This document shows, piece by piece, positions 21,505 to 32,783 of a DNA stretch of 64,000 nt. This DNA is from Cyanophora paradoxa (Eukaryota > Glaucocystophyceae > Cyanophorales > Cyanophoraceae). A program made the position numbers and the translations under genes. Every line of letters starts with the position of its first letter. Position 1 is the first letter of the stretch. The notes under the pieces were generated by a model. The model was not told the DNA's origin. It saw only the letters and a list, made by a program, of their open reading frames with translations, and did no database searches. The DNA lies in NCBI GenBank assembly GCA_004431415.1, contig QPMI01000231.1, forward strand, positions 36,485 through 100,484, in the 5' to 3' direction.

Positions 21505-22550
21505 GCACGAGTCGGCTGTGGTTTTTCCGACCATATAGGCGGCAGATCTAGAACGTCGAACCAGTATCGCACATTAGGAATACGCGACTCGTGTGCGATG
21601 CGGATCTAGATTCCTTTCCGAGTTCAACAAGAGATCTAGAACCAGAAACAACGTCAACGTTTCAACGGCATTGTAGTTGTAGCCTTCAGATCTAGATAGA
21701 AATTAGGACGCCTCACTTTTTTCTATTTCAAGCTTCCCAGCTGCAGCCCGGGCCTTTGGCAGCTATGACTGCAGCTGCAGTTCATTTCACATGTGCGATT
21801 CAGTATCATTCATTGATATGGCGTTTCGATATCTAGATTTGCGAAAATTCACAGAACTGAACCTGACAGAATCCTCATCACTGAGTCATGGCATATGCAT
21901 GGCATTGAATCGGCAAAAACGTTTAACTCGTGACTCAGTGACTGCCGCAGCCTGGCAGTGCCGCGTGACTGCCGCGCGCCGCGGCAGCATGCATGCATAT
22001 GCCGCAGTGCGCACGGCTCATGCTAACCAAAACCCGGGACCGTCGGACCGTCATGATCACACACGGCGTCGGACCTGCTCCTACTAGGCCCTGAGGCTAG
22101 GCCTGCAGCTGTCATGATCACCGGCACTGTACATGTGGCACTCAGTGACTGCCGTTGATATTGCAATCACAATGTACTGCGATGCGTACTAGTTCTCGTC
22201 ACTAAGACTGCCACTGAACTTCGGAACATGTAAGTTGACAAAGTGAGCGACATATTCAGCCCCTTGGCGGCACAAAATTCAACGACAGCTATAGCTAGCG
22301 CTGTGGGTTGCGCCCGGCGGCCGGCGCGCGGGGCTCATGATCAGCGCCGCCGGCTGTGCCGAATCAAGATCTAGAGACCTGAGACAACGTGCACGCCATC
22401 ACTATAGATCTAGATTGCAATTGGGATCCCCGGATGGCGGGGCTACGCCACTGGGCCAGCAGTACTTGTAGCGATGCCCCTGCCCAAGGCTCCCTAGGCC
22501 TTGGACCGTCGGACTGTGCAATATAAACCTTTCCCAAATATCTTGCATGA
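21505..22550. other. Spacer between the inverted ATPase copies
   Basis: Convergent intergenic spacer of about 1.05 kb at the centre of the inverted duplication. It is AT-richer than the genes. It has many AGATCTAG words, TGATCATG-like palindromes, and recurring CAGTGACTGCCG and GCCGCAGTGCGCAC (22001-22014) words. No coding exon is recognised. Its two halves are not obvious mirror images, so the palindrome is interrupted. Confidence 0.55.
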
Positions 22551-25500
22551 TCAGTAGTACGTGCAGAAGGCGATCCAGCCTTCGGGATCTATCGCCATGC
22601 GGATTCGTTAGCGGAGCGTGGGTGGAGGGATTTACGTGGGATGAAACGCACTGCGGCGGATCTCCCACTTGCGAATCTCATCGACAAAGATGAGCCAGAG
22701 CGCGAACGGCGCGCTGGTGAACCAGAACTTGATGTTGAGGTTGGTCGTCCCGAAGACTGCGGGAAGTTGACGTCAACGGGCGGCCGTCAAAGTTGACGTG
22801 AGCGCGACTGTGTGGAAGGCCACGTGGATGCGCATGCGCACTGTCTTGGATGCCGGGCGTGTAGATGAGGAAGACCGAGAGGGCGACCTCGAAGAGGAGG
22901 CAATAGTTCATGAACGCGTTCTGGGCCGGGCTCAGGCGCTGGCATCGCGCGGTCAGGCAGGGCGGCTGTGGCGCACCTTCATGCCCTGCGTGAAGACGGA
23001 GAGCTTGCGGGTCTTGCATGCGACGATGCCGCCCCACTGGCCCATCACGATCGAGAACCAGACCGCAGTGTTCACCACCCGCTGCGTGTAGGCCCGGTAC
23101 TCGGGATACTGCCATGACGTGAAGGGCTGGCCCGGCTTGGCGCAGTACTTCTCTGCCTCGGACGCATCGTAACCCGCTGCCGCCTTGTCGCACACGGGCC
23201 AGTTATCGTCCTTCCACTTGGCCGCCACGCCCGACAGCTTGGAGATCTCGAACCCGTGGTCGATGAAGACGATGAAGTAGGTGAAGAGGGTGCCGCCGAG
23301 GATGACGACGCCGGTCACGAAGTAGGCGTAGAGGTAGAGGCGCCAGCCGGCGAGGCGGTCCACCTTCGGGTTGCGCGGCGGCCGCAGCATGATGTCGCTC
23401 TCCGCCTGCCGCCCGCCGGTCAGGGCCCCCGCGCGCCCCGCAGCCGCCCGCCCCGCCCCACGCACGTTCTCGTAGGCGAAGGAGATGGCGGGGAAGATGT
23501 CCGTGCCCTGCGCCCTGGCTCGGGACCGGCGGGCCGCGTGCGGGCCGGGGGCGCGCACGAGGTCGATGGCGAGGATGAGGATGGTGGTGATGGGGAGCGG
23601 GATCTCGGCGATGAAGGATATGAGGTAGGGGACGACCTCGGCGCCCAGGTGCTCGAGGGTGTACGCGATGGACTTCTTGAGGTTGTCGAAGATGATGCGG
23701 CCCTCCTCGACGCCCACCACGATCGACGCGAAGTTGTCGTCCAGCAGCACCATCTTCGCCGCCTCCTTCGACACGTCCGACCCGCTGATCCCCATCGCCA
23801 CCCCGATGTCCGCCTTCTTCAGCGCCGGCGAGTCGTTCACGCCGTCGCCCGTCTGCCCCGCCGCGCCCCTCAACCCTCCGGCGGCCGCGCGCGCGGCGGC
23901 GGGCGCACGACGGCGACGATGGCTCCGCGCTTCTGGTTCTCGTCGACGATGATGAGCTTCTGCTCGGGGGTCGTGCGCGCGAAGACGATCTCGGGGTGCC
24001 CCAGCACGAAGTCCCAGTCCGAATCCTTGAAGTCGGCGATTTGCGTCCCCGCAATCACTGCGCCGGCCCCGCCCCGCTCAGGACGCTCCAGCGCCCCCCG
24101 CGCGCGCCGCCGCCGCACCGATGGCTGGCACGTTCTCCTTGACCTCCTCGGGGCGGCAGCCGCGGCGCTTGGCGATCGACTCCTTCGTGTCGCCCTTGAT
24201 GATGCCCACCTCGCGCGCGATGGCCGCCGCCGTCACGGGGTGGTCGCCTGCGCGCGCCTCGGCCCCCGCGCGCCGCCCCCCACCTCGCGGCGGCGCACCG
24301 GTGACCATGATGACCTTGATGCCGGCGCCCTGGCACTTGGCGACGGCGAAGGGGACGGTCTCCTTGGGGGGGTCGATGAGGGCGGCGAGCCCCGCGAAGA
24401 TCATGTTGTCCATCGGGTAGTTGCCCTGCTCCACGTCGAACACGTAGTCCTTCGTGTACGTCATCGGGTCCAGGTTCTCATAGCACTGCCCCCGCCCCGT
24501 CAGGCCCGCTGGAGCCGCCGGGGCGCCCGACGGCCCCGCGCACCAGGCCGAGGACGCGCATGCCCTGCCCGCCCAGGTTCTCGTTGTTCTCGTTGAGCTG
24601 CCGCTTGATGTCGGCGGTCATGGGGATGACGGAGCCGTCCGCCTGCATGAAGCGGTTGCAGCGGTCAATGATGCGCTCCGGGGCGCCCTTCATGACGAGG
24701 AAGCGGCGGTCCGCCTTCGGGTCCTCGTGGATCGACAGCGCGAACTTGTTCTTGCTGTTGAACGCCAGCTCCATGATCTTCGGGTACTCGGCGCGGTGCT
24801 GCCGGGGCCCAGCGTTGGCCGGCGCGGGCGCGCGAGGCGAGGGGCCGGCGCACGTCCTCGATGTTGCGGATGCTCTCACAGAACTTGATCATGGCGGACT
24901 CGGTGGCGTCGCCGAAGGTGAGGCGCTCGAAGATCGGCTTCGTCATGTTCTCCGGGTCCGGGTTGAAGACCGCCTTGGAGCCGAGGCACATGACCTTGTG
25001 CACCATCTGGAACGCCGCGTCGCTCGTGCTGAACTTCTCGATCGACTGGTCGAAGTCGTCCGTCGTGCGCCACTGCTTCAGCCCGTAGAAGAGCTTCACT
25101 GCGGCGCGCGTCAGCGCCCTTGCGCGCCCCTCGCGCGCCGCCCGCACCGACGGTCATGCGGTTCTGCGTCAGGGTCCCCGTCTTGTCTGCGCGTCGCGCT
25201 CGACGGGCGCCGGCTCGGGCGGGGCCGGGGGGCGGCACCGGAGCAGATGGTGGAGGTGGAGCCGAGGGTCTCGACGGCCTCGAGGGACTTGACGAGGACG
25301 TTCTTGCTCGCCATCGTGTGCGCGGCGTGCGTCAGGCACATCGTCACCGTCGCCGGCAGGCCCTCCGGCACGTTCGCCACGATGATGCCGATCGACAGCA
25401 CGATGATCTCGATCACCTTGCCCGAGCCGTACACCTTGAAGCCCACCCCGAAGAAGATGATGCCCAGGGCAAAGGCGACGATGCCGATGATGATCACGAA

Positions 25501-26760
25501 GTTGTGGATCTCGTGCGCGATCGGGCTCTTGCGCTTCTCCATGTTCTCGCCGCTCGCCAGCGACGCGATCTTGCCGATCAGCGTGCGGTCGCCCGTGAAG
25601 ACGACGACGCCCTTGCACGTCCCCTCCACGGCCAGCGTCGAGAAGAAGGCCAGGTTCTTCGTCTCGAAGATGTTCGGGTCGGTGCAGTCCTTGCTGCGGC
25701 TCTGCGGCTCCGTCTCCCCCGTCAGCGAGCTGTTGTCCACCTTGAAGTTCGCCGCCTGCCGCCTCCCGTTAGCCCCCGTCGGCGCCCCGGCCGGAGCCCG
25801 CTCCGGCCCAGCCCCCGCACCTCGACGATGCGGATGTCTGCGCGGGGTCGTCAGCGCGGCGGAACGGGGCGGGGACGGCGGCGGGGCGCACCGGCAGGGA
25901 TCTTCTGCCCGGCGAGCACCTCGACGATGTCGCCTGGCACGAGCTGCACCGCGTCGACGTCTGCCGGGCCGTCACGCCGGCCCCGCCGGCGCTCCCCTGC
26001 CGGTCGCACCCTCCTTGCGGCCGTCACGGACGACGCGCGCCATCGTCGGGAGCATCTTCGTGAAGTTGTCCATGATCGCCCCGGACTGCTTCTCCTGCGC
26101 CCCGCCCGCGCCTCGGGCCCCGCACCCCGCCCCGCGCCCGCCCCGCGGACCTGGTACCAGGCGAAGGTGCCCGTCGCGAAGATAACGATGATGAGGGCGA
26201 TGGCCAGGATGATCTGCGCCGCCCGTCGGTTCCTGCCCGGCGCGCCGCACGGGCCCTCCGATGCGACCGGCGGGGGTAAGTATTGAAGTGGGGCCGGCGC
26301 ACGTTGTCAGTGGCGTGGCGGTCAAGGCCGTAGCCGATAAAGCACAGCACGGCGGCGATCCACATGATGATCGCGAACGGCGTCGTCATCTGCATCAGCC
26401 ACCTGCGCCCCGCTCAGCCGCCGCCGACCCGCGGCGCGCGACCAACGCACTTGACCCACTGCGCGCCTGGTCAGAGGGACGGGGCTGGGCGGGGCGAGGC
26501 GGGGCGGGGCGGGGCGGGGCGGGCGGGCCTGCGGGGTGACTTTGGCCGGGGTGAGGGCGTTGGGCCCGTACTGCTGGAGGTGTGCCTGGAAGGTGGCCTG
26601 CGTGAGGCCGCGCTCGAGGTCCGTCTCGTAGCGCCGGCACAGCTCCTCCATCGGAATCTGGTGGTCGTCCACCTCCGGCACCGGCGGCTTGTCCTGCCGC
26701 CCCGCCCCCGCTCAGCGCCCCCGCCGCCCCGCGCCCTGTCCCGCCGCGCCCAACCGCATA
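22551..26760 (-). repeat. Right arm of large inverted duplication (ATPase copy 2)
   Basis: Reverse-complement counterpart of the left arm at 17130-21504. Exons and introns between about 23270 and 25860 match the left arm almost base for base. Confidence 0.85.
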
Positions 26761-27369
26761 CCTTCTTTCCCTCTTTCGCCGCCTGCGCCGCTGCCTCTTG
26801 CTTCGCGATCTCTGCCTTCTGCTTCAGCTCTTGCGCCTTCGCGATCTGCGGCGACGTAGACGCTCGGAGGAGGCCCGCAGCGTCGCTTCGGGGCGCCACG
26901 CACGAGATCGATCGACTTGCGGACGTTTTCGTGGGCCTGCGCCCTCGCTGCCGGGTCCTGCATCTGGACGCTCGCCCGCCGGTCGCCGGCCGCCTTTGCG
27001 GCCTGGCAGAGCTTGGTGACGAGAGGCATGCGCGCAAGGAAAAGGAGAGTTTGCCGCGAACCATTTCGATGCTTTTCCTACCGCCTTGATCGACAGATCG
27101 GCGGATCTGCTGCAACTGCGCGATTGTGAGAGTCGCGACTCTTCAAACCATGAAGCGCCGCAAACGAGCGCCGCCGCACCTCCACTGACCGCCGAATGGC
27201 TCCCACAGCGTTTCCAGCCGTGTACCTGCGCGTCCGGCGTTCGATTGTGCGGCCTCGGGGCGCTTCAATCGAAAGCTTAGCTCCCGGGCGCGCTCCGCGA
27301 AAAAGGCCAGTGGCGACCGGGCTCAGTGCCCTAAAGACATGCACGCACTTCGCACCTTTCATCGGGCAT
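22551..27369 (-). CDS. Na+/K+-ATPase alpha-type P-type ATPase, copy 2
   Basis: Paralogue of the plus-strand pump, with intact frame and splice sites, so not a pseudogene. I start it at the ATG at 27369: MPDER, a GTGCG donor, then [32 protein letters not shown] and a third short exon, mirroring copy 1 with clear amino-acid changes. The catalytic core ([40 protein letters not shown]) is the same as copy 1. After M7 the copies part: here the extracellular loop is much shorter ([20 protein letters not shown] then CAKPG-type residues) and [18 protein letters not shown] replaces the copy 1 sequence. M8, M9-M10 and the [14 protein letters not shown] end agree (stop 22551-22553). The paralogues thus differ in the cytosolic N-terminus and in the outer loop that contacts the beta subunit in animal pumps. 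Confidence 0.9.
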
Positions 27370-27758
27370 GATCGCTAAACCCACTTCTTGCATCTGAATT
27401 TGCTTCGTCGGTTCCGCCATTCCGCACGGATAGGCTCGCAAGCTTCAGTGAGCCAAAGCGAGAGGGGCCCCCAGCGTTCGAAGCGATCCCTGCGCTTGAG
27501 GGAATTCCGCCGAGCAACAGGCCGATCCGGCGCGCGCGAGGCCGCTCGCAAAATTTCAGATCTCGGGTTGCTGGGGGTGGCTAACGGAGATAATGCTAGG
27601 GTGCGGCGCAGTCTAGATCTAGATCTGAGGTCGCTCCACAGCCTCCACTCTTTCTGGGGGTACGCGGTTGACCCAAGGCCGCGCGGATCGAGTCTGCATG
27701 CGCGCAGCTGAGTGCACGCGGAGCGATCCAGCTAAGCGGATACGTGAGCCGATACCAG
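27370..27758. other. Divergent promoter region, ATPase copy 2 / LdpA-like gene
   Basis: Short region of mixed composition between two divergent start codons. It contains a TCTAGATCTAGATCTGAGG cluster (about 27611-27630), also typical of other intergenic regions here. No coding exon is seen. Confidence 0.45.
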
Positions 27759-29248
27759 ATGCAGGTCGCGTTCGCGGCGCCGGTGCTTGTGCCGGCTGAT
27801 GTGCGCTGGCACGGTCAGCGGTTCGAGCTCTGGCCTGATCCGAGTCTCCCAAGGAAGCAGCGCCGACGGCGCATGCGCTCCTTCGGCGCTTACGCGTCCG
27901 CTCTGGGCGACAGCGGCAAGGAGGCCCGCGCGGTCGATCCGTCGTCCTCCGCGGTGAGCTCGCCGCCGCGCCGGCGCGCCCTTCGCCTCACACCGCGAAG
28001 CAGGCTGCTGTGCCGCGGCCGCTGGCGTCGCTGCGGAGCGGGACGTGGTTCAAGCTGATCTGCGGGGCGAGCTTCCAGGAGGTGCCGGCGATCCGGGATC
28101 TGGCGCTTGTGTTCACTCTCGCGGGGGCCGACTGCATCGACGTCGCCGCCGACCCCGCCGTCATTCGTGCCGCCCGGGAGGGGGTCCGCGCCGCCCTCGC
28201 CCTCGCCTCCTGGGGTCCGTCCCGCCGGCGCCCCCGCGCGCCGCCGCGCCGCGCTGGCTCTGTGGGACGCCGGGGCGAGGCGGGGCGCAGGGGAGGAGCG
28301 GGCGCCGTGGACGATGGTGAGCGTGAACGACGGGGAGGACCCGCACTTTCGCAAGGCCTTCTTCGACGCCGCCCGCTGCCCCGCCGACTGCCCGCGCCCC
28401 TGCGAGCGCGTCTGCCCCGCCGACGCGATCGGCGCCGGGGGCGTGCTGGAGAGCCGGTGCTACGGGTGCGGGCGGTGCGTGCCGGTGTGCCCGCTGGGCC
28501 TGGTGGAGGCACGGCCCGTCTCGCACGCCCCGGAGGCCCTTCCTCGCCTCCTCGGCGGTCTCGGCGTGGACGCCGTGGAGATCCACACGCGAGCCGCCGG
28601 CGGGGGCGCCGGGGGCGTGGGGCGGCTGTGGCGGGGGCCCCTCGCGGGGCTCCCGGGGCTGCGCCTGCTGGCGGTGAGCTTCCAGGACGACCCCGCCCTC
28701 CCCGCCTTCCTCCGCGACCTCCACCCCGCCCTCGCCCCCGGCCCCGCCGCCCCCTTCCCCCTGCCCCTCCTCCTCCAGGGTCCTCGCCCCGCCCCCGCCC
28801 GCCGCCCCCGCCCGCCTGACGGACGGCAGCGGACGGGATGCCGATGAGCGGGGACGTGGGCGCCGGCAAGGCCAAGTTCGCCGTGGCGCTCGGGGCCAAG
28901 GCGCGCCCCCCCGGCCCCCGCCCCGCCGCCGCCCACGCGGGGGCGCAGGTGCTGCGCGAGGTGCGGGGTGGCCGGAGGAGCGCCGCCGCGACCTCTTCGT
29001 GCAGCTCGCGGGGGGACCAACGACACCACCGCCGCCCGCGCCCGCCGCGCCGACCTTCTCGCGGGGCCCGGCGGAGCGGCGCGGCAGGAGGCGCTGGCGG
29101 GGCGGCGTTCGGGGGCTACGCGCGGGGGCTGGTGCGGGAGCAGCTGGAGGCGGGCGGGGGGCGGCTGGAGTCGGAGCCGGGGGCCCTCGAGGCCGCCGTC
29201 GCCGCCGCCTCCGCCCTCGTCGCCCAGTGGAAGCGCCCCGCTCCCTGA
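27759..29248 (+). CDS. ldpA: LdpA-like iron-sulfur protein, probably plastid-targeted
   Basis: LdpA was described in cyanobacteria as a redox-active Fe-S protein that adjusts the circadian clock to light; plant and algal homologues exist without a settled role. The ATG at 27759 opens a presequence (MQVAFAAPVLVPADVRW) with the early Phe of glaucophyte transit peptides. Exon 1 ends in phase 0 at 27953 and exon 2 begins at 28004. It reads LASLRSGTWFKLICGASFQ, then IRDLALVFTLAGADCIDVAA, the LdpA hallmark. Exon 3 gives MVSVNDGEDPHFRKAFFD, CPADCPRPCERVCPADAI and RCYGCGRCVPVCPLGLVEAR, two Cys clusters for 4Fe-4S binding. VDAVEIHTRA follows, then MPMSGDVGAGKAKFAVALGA and an AGGTNDTT-type block. The end is FGGYARGLVREQL and ALVAQWKRPAP with a stop at 29246-29248. 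The order and residues match full-length LdpA. Confidence 0.82.
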
Positions 29249-30436
29249 CGCCCCCCGAGGCCCCGCGCCCGCCGCACTGCACCCTCGAGCTCGCCCACCG
29301 GCCCCGCGCGTGCCCCCGGCCCGCGTACGTGAGCGCGTGCTGAATTCGAATACTGGAGTGCGTCGACGTCTGCTCTGCCAGCCTGGCAGGCTGCAGGGGA
29401 GGGGGCAGCCGCCGACGGGGCTCGATTGCGAGCCGCTGAGCCTCAGAGGTGATCATCGGATCATGAGAAACTTGAAAGCCGTGAAGCTCGCCGAGTCGAA
29501 CTTGAACCGAAGTGACGCCGTGACGGGCCCGGCCGCGGGCCGGGGGGCCGCGCCCCGGCCCATGCCAGGTAGCTTAGCCGCCCAGGCCTGACTCACTGAG
29601 TCAGTGCGGCATTCAATGATTCGTTCATTCCAGCGACTCATGATCATCGGATCAGTGATTGTCGGACACCGTACGCGTGGCACAGTGCCACGGTGCTTGT
29701 GACATTCAAAAATGATTCAAATGATTTAACAATTTGGTCATGCATATGAATTCATTATCCGATGATCATGCATGATGATCAGTGATCGAATATTCAACTT
29801 AAGCCGCTGAGCTTCAAGGCTTCAAGTTTAAATTTATAATTAAGGCTTGGCAAACTTGAAAGTTGAAACTGGACTGGAAATTAAACTGGTACTACGGTAA
29901 CGGTTGAACTTCAAGGGCTTGAAACAAATTTTTGTTCATTCAATGATTATCACCGAGTCAAAGTGTTATGGCCGGCGCCCAGTGGCGGTGCATCACGTGC
30001 ACGCGCGGCGGCATAGAACTTTCGGAATGCGCCCGGCCGCCGGGCCGCGACGCACTGCGGCATGAACTTCGGAATTCCGAATTCAATGATTTCAAGTATC
30101 TGAATCTCACTGGTCATGGCAGTGCCAGAGTGTGCATGCCCGCGGCGCCCCGCGCGCCCGGCCGCCCCGGCGGCCGTTCTATTAGTACTAGGGCTGAGCC
30201 GCTGAGCGAATAATTGAATCGAAGTCCGATATGCGTATAGTACGGTCGAACTTCGGAAACTGCCGCAGTGCCGCAGAACCACTGGGCCACTACTAGCTAT
30301 AGTGTGTCTCTCAGTCTGTCCCATGCCAATGCAATGCGCTTATGAAGTGGAGAGCTGGAGGGAGTGCGGGAAGAGGCAGCGCGGGGTGCACGGGCGCGAG
30401 GAACAGCCTGGCAGGTCAGTCGGTGGGGGCGGTCCG
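29249..30436. other. AT-richer convergent intergenic region
   Basis: Between the ends of the LdpA-like gene and the FN3K gene. It is the most AT-rich part of the window (about 29690-29960), with TTCAATGATT, TTGAACTTC, TGATCATG and GAACTTCGGAA words, and a CTGCCGCAGTGCCGCAG word (30260-30276) shared with other intergenic regions. No RNA gene or coding exon is recognised. It may hold a decayed repeat element. Confidence 0.5.
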
Positions 30437-32549
30437 TCAGGAGGTGAGGGAAGAGAGGAGGGAGACACAGGAGCCGTAGTAGCCGCGCCCGAAGAGGTTC
30501 TGGGCCGGCGGCGCCGTGAGGGTCCCCCCCCGGCGCACGCAGCGAGCGGGGGACGGCGAGGGCTGGGGCGGGGTGGGGCGCACGAGGTGGTTGAGGTAGT
30601 GGTACTGCCGGGGCGGCGTGAGGGACAGGGGCAGGGGCCGGGGCGGGAAGGGCGCACGAGCTGGTAGAGCTGCATGCGCTTTTCGAAGCCCGGCGCCTTG
30701 GGGATGACCTGGAGGGGCCCTCAGTAGGGCGATGGGCAGGCCCGGGCGGCCCGAGGGCGCACGGCGTGGTAGGCGTCGAAGAAGGCCGGCGAGAAGCCGC
30801 CGAACATCTGCCGCCCCGCTGGCGCGCCACCCCGCCCCCGCCCTCCCACCGACCCAGCGCACCTTCATGATCTGCGGCGGGTGCTCGGCCGCGGTGCGGA
30901 GCGGGGCGCGCGCGGGGGGGGGGGGGGGGGGGGGGGGGGGGCGGACGGAGAGCTCGGCCTCGCTGTGGCCGTAGTACGTCGCAGGGCTGCCGCCTCCCCG
31001 TCAACGGAGGCACGCTGCAGGCAAATCACCCGACCGCCGCACTCGAAGATCTGCCGCCCGTCAGGCGCTCGTGGGGCGCCGGCGCTCGCGGGGCGCACGA
31101 CGGGCTCGCCGGCGGGCCCCACGCCATAGTTCCCTGCGCCCCTCGTCGGGCCCGCACGCCGGCGCTGGCCGGAGCGGGGGAGCGGGGGTGCGTGGACCGC
31201 TCCAGAGGTCTCCGTGGAGCAGAGCGGGGCGGACTTCGAGGCCGTCGAAGAGGGCGGGGAGGAGGTCGAGGAGGGCGCGCCCCTTCTCCCGCAGCGCCCC
31301 GTCCCCGAACCGCCCCTCCGCCAGCTCCAGCTGCTTCTTCAGCCGCTCCTCCGCCCAGAACGAGACCCAGTCATCGTGCCACCGGTTCGACTGCGGCGTC
31401 GCCCCTGCGCCCCGCCTCGCCCCTGACCCCGCCCGCCCCCGGGCCCCGCCCCGCCCGGCCCGAACCGATGCTGGGGATGGTGGGGTCAGGGGCGGGGGGC
31501 GGGGGCGGGGCCGGCCCTCACGTGTTGTCGAGGAAGAAGCCGAAGGCCTTCGGCGCCCCGTAGCCCTCCACTGCGCCCGGCCCCGCCCGGCGCTCGACGC
31601 TGGGCCTCGAGCGCGGGGCGGGGGGCGGCGGGGCGGGCGGGGGCACGGGAGACGGGCGGGGCGAGGTGCATCTCCGCGAGCTGCCTGCCCAGGGTCTTCT
31701 GCAGCGCGCTCCCGCCCCCAGAGCCGCTCTCCAGGTACTGCACCTCGCCGCAGCGCCCTCTCAGGGGGAGCGCGGTGGGGGCCCCCGGGGGAGCGGGGCG
31801 GCGAGCGGGGCGTGCGCGCTTGCCTCCTGCGGGGGCGTGAGAGCGGGGAGGAAAAGGGGGGCGGCGAGGGCGTGCACCATCACGAAGAAGCTGCCGCCGC
31901 TGCCGAGGCTGCCCACGCAGATGGGCTCCGGCACCCGCACCGTCTTCGTCATGTACATCGCCTTCAGCCCGACTGCCTCGGCGTCGAACATCTTCCGACC
32001 GATCGAGCCGTTCACCTGTCGCCCGCCTCGCGCACCCGCCCGCCCGCCCGGGCGCGGGGCGGACGCCACCTTCGCGAAGAAGCTCCCCGCGTCCGTCTCG
32101 ATGCACATTGCCTCGTTAATGCACTGCAGCGGCCGCCGGCTCGGTTAATGCACTGCAGCGGCCGCCGGCTTCATGCGCACCCCCCCGCCGATGCTCCGAA
32201 CGCGCAGAATGTCCTTCACGTCGGCCTCCTTGCGCAGTGCATCCGTTATCTCCGGCTGGGCGCGCTGCGTCAGAGATGGCCGCACGCGCTTAGCTATACG
32301 CCGCACCTGGACGTGCTGAGCGACGGGCGCCGGCATCGCTGGCGGCACCGGCGCAGCCGATCGTATCCGGCGGCTGAGCGCGCTCTGGGAGGCCGCAAAG
32401 AAATGCGAGTGCGCGGCGCCGAGATAACGCGTCGACGTAGCGGCTGGTCTGGGCTGGCAACGGTGCTCGGCCGGTCGCGGAGAGACGGCGCTGGGGACGG
32501 GCGCAAGGGCGTCCCGGTGCGGAGCTGCGGCCAGCGGGGCGACGAACAT
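30437..32549 (-). CDS. FN3K: Fructosamine/ketosamine-3-kinase, plastid-targeted
   Basis: FN3K enzymes phosphorylate sugars attached to protein amines so the adduct falls off, reversing glycation. I start at the ATG at 32549 because it gives MFVAPLAAAPHRDALAP, a glaucophyte-like transit peptide. The mature part begins with EITDALRKEA, VKDILRVRSIGGG then CINEAMCIETDAGSFFAKV, the FN3K P-loop; GGGC includes the Cys that acts as a redox switch in plant FN3K. Then come KMFDAEAVGLKAM, VPEPICVGSLGSGGSFFVM, LGRQLAEMHLA, GAPKAFGFFLDNT, NRWHDDWVSFWAEERLKKQL, RPALLHGDLWSG (catalytic HGD), PATYYGHSEAELSV, MFGGFSPAFFDAYHAV, and LYQL-YHYLNHL-NLFGRGYYG to the stop (30437-30439). All key kinase motifs are present. 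It is a divergent partner of the GRAM gene, whose start is about 235 bases away. Confidence 0.85.
30911..30941. repeat. Poly-G run inside an FN3K intron
   Basis: An almost uninterrupted G homopolymer of about 30 bases, C-rich on the coding strand. It fits the polypyrimidine part of a minus-strand intron. Sequencing errors are likely here. Confidence 0.7.
32115..32171 (-). repeat. 29-base tandem duplication duplicating a splice acceptor
   Basis: GTTAATGCACTGCAGC begins at 32115 and again at 32144. The unit holds the CTGCAG acceptor and the first codons of the P-loop exon of FN3K. Only the downstream acceptor on the minus strand (near 32126) keeps GGG-CINEAM in frame; the other would add 29 bases and shift the frame. 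Confidence 0.75.
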
Positions 32550-32783
32550 CGTTGTAGGCAGGAGACGTCGGTACCCCCCAGAGTAGGAGGCGGAAGGAAA
32601 ATGCACGCGCGCGGCGCCCTCGTGCGCTTCTAAGTGTAGATTGCAAAAGCTCTAAAAGCTGGACAGCGCGTACGCGCGTGGTTCCGGCGCCGGCGAAGCT
32701 CTGTCGACAGCCCGGGTTTGTCTCCGACAGTGGACAGCGCGGGGGGGCACACGGCGCGGAATAGCGCGGTTCAGCAGTATCCG

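Noticed and set aside
22551-27369. Second ATPase copy as a pseudogene
   Set aside because: All motifs, splice sites, start and stop are intact.
16579-27369. Inverted duplication as a simple assembly palindrome
   Set aside because: N-terminal exons, several introns and the M7-M8 loop differ clearly between the arms, and the spacer is not self-complementary. Long reads should still confirm it.
27759-29248. LdpA-like gene as bacterial contamination
   Set aside because: It has spliceosomal introns of the local type and an organelle presequence, so it is a resident nuclear gene.
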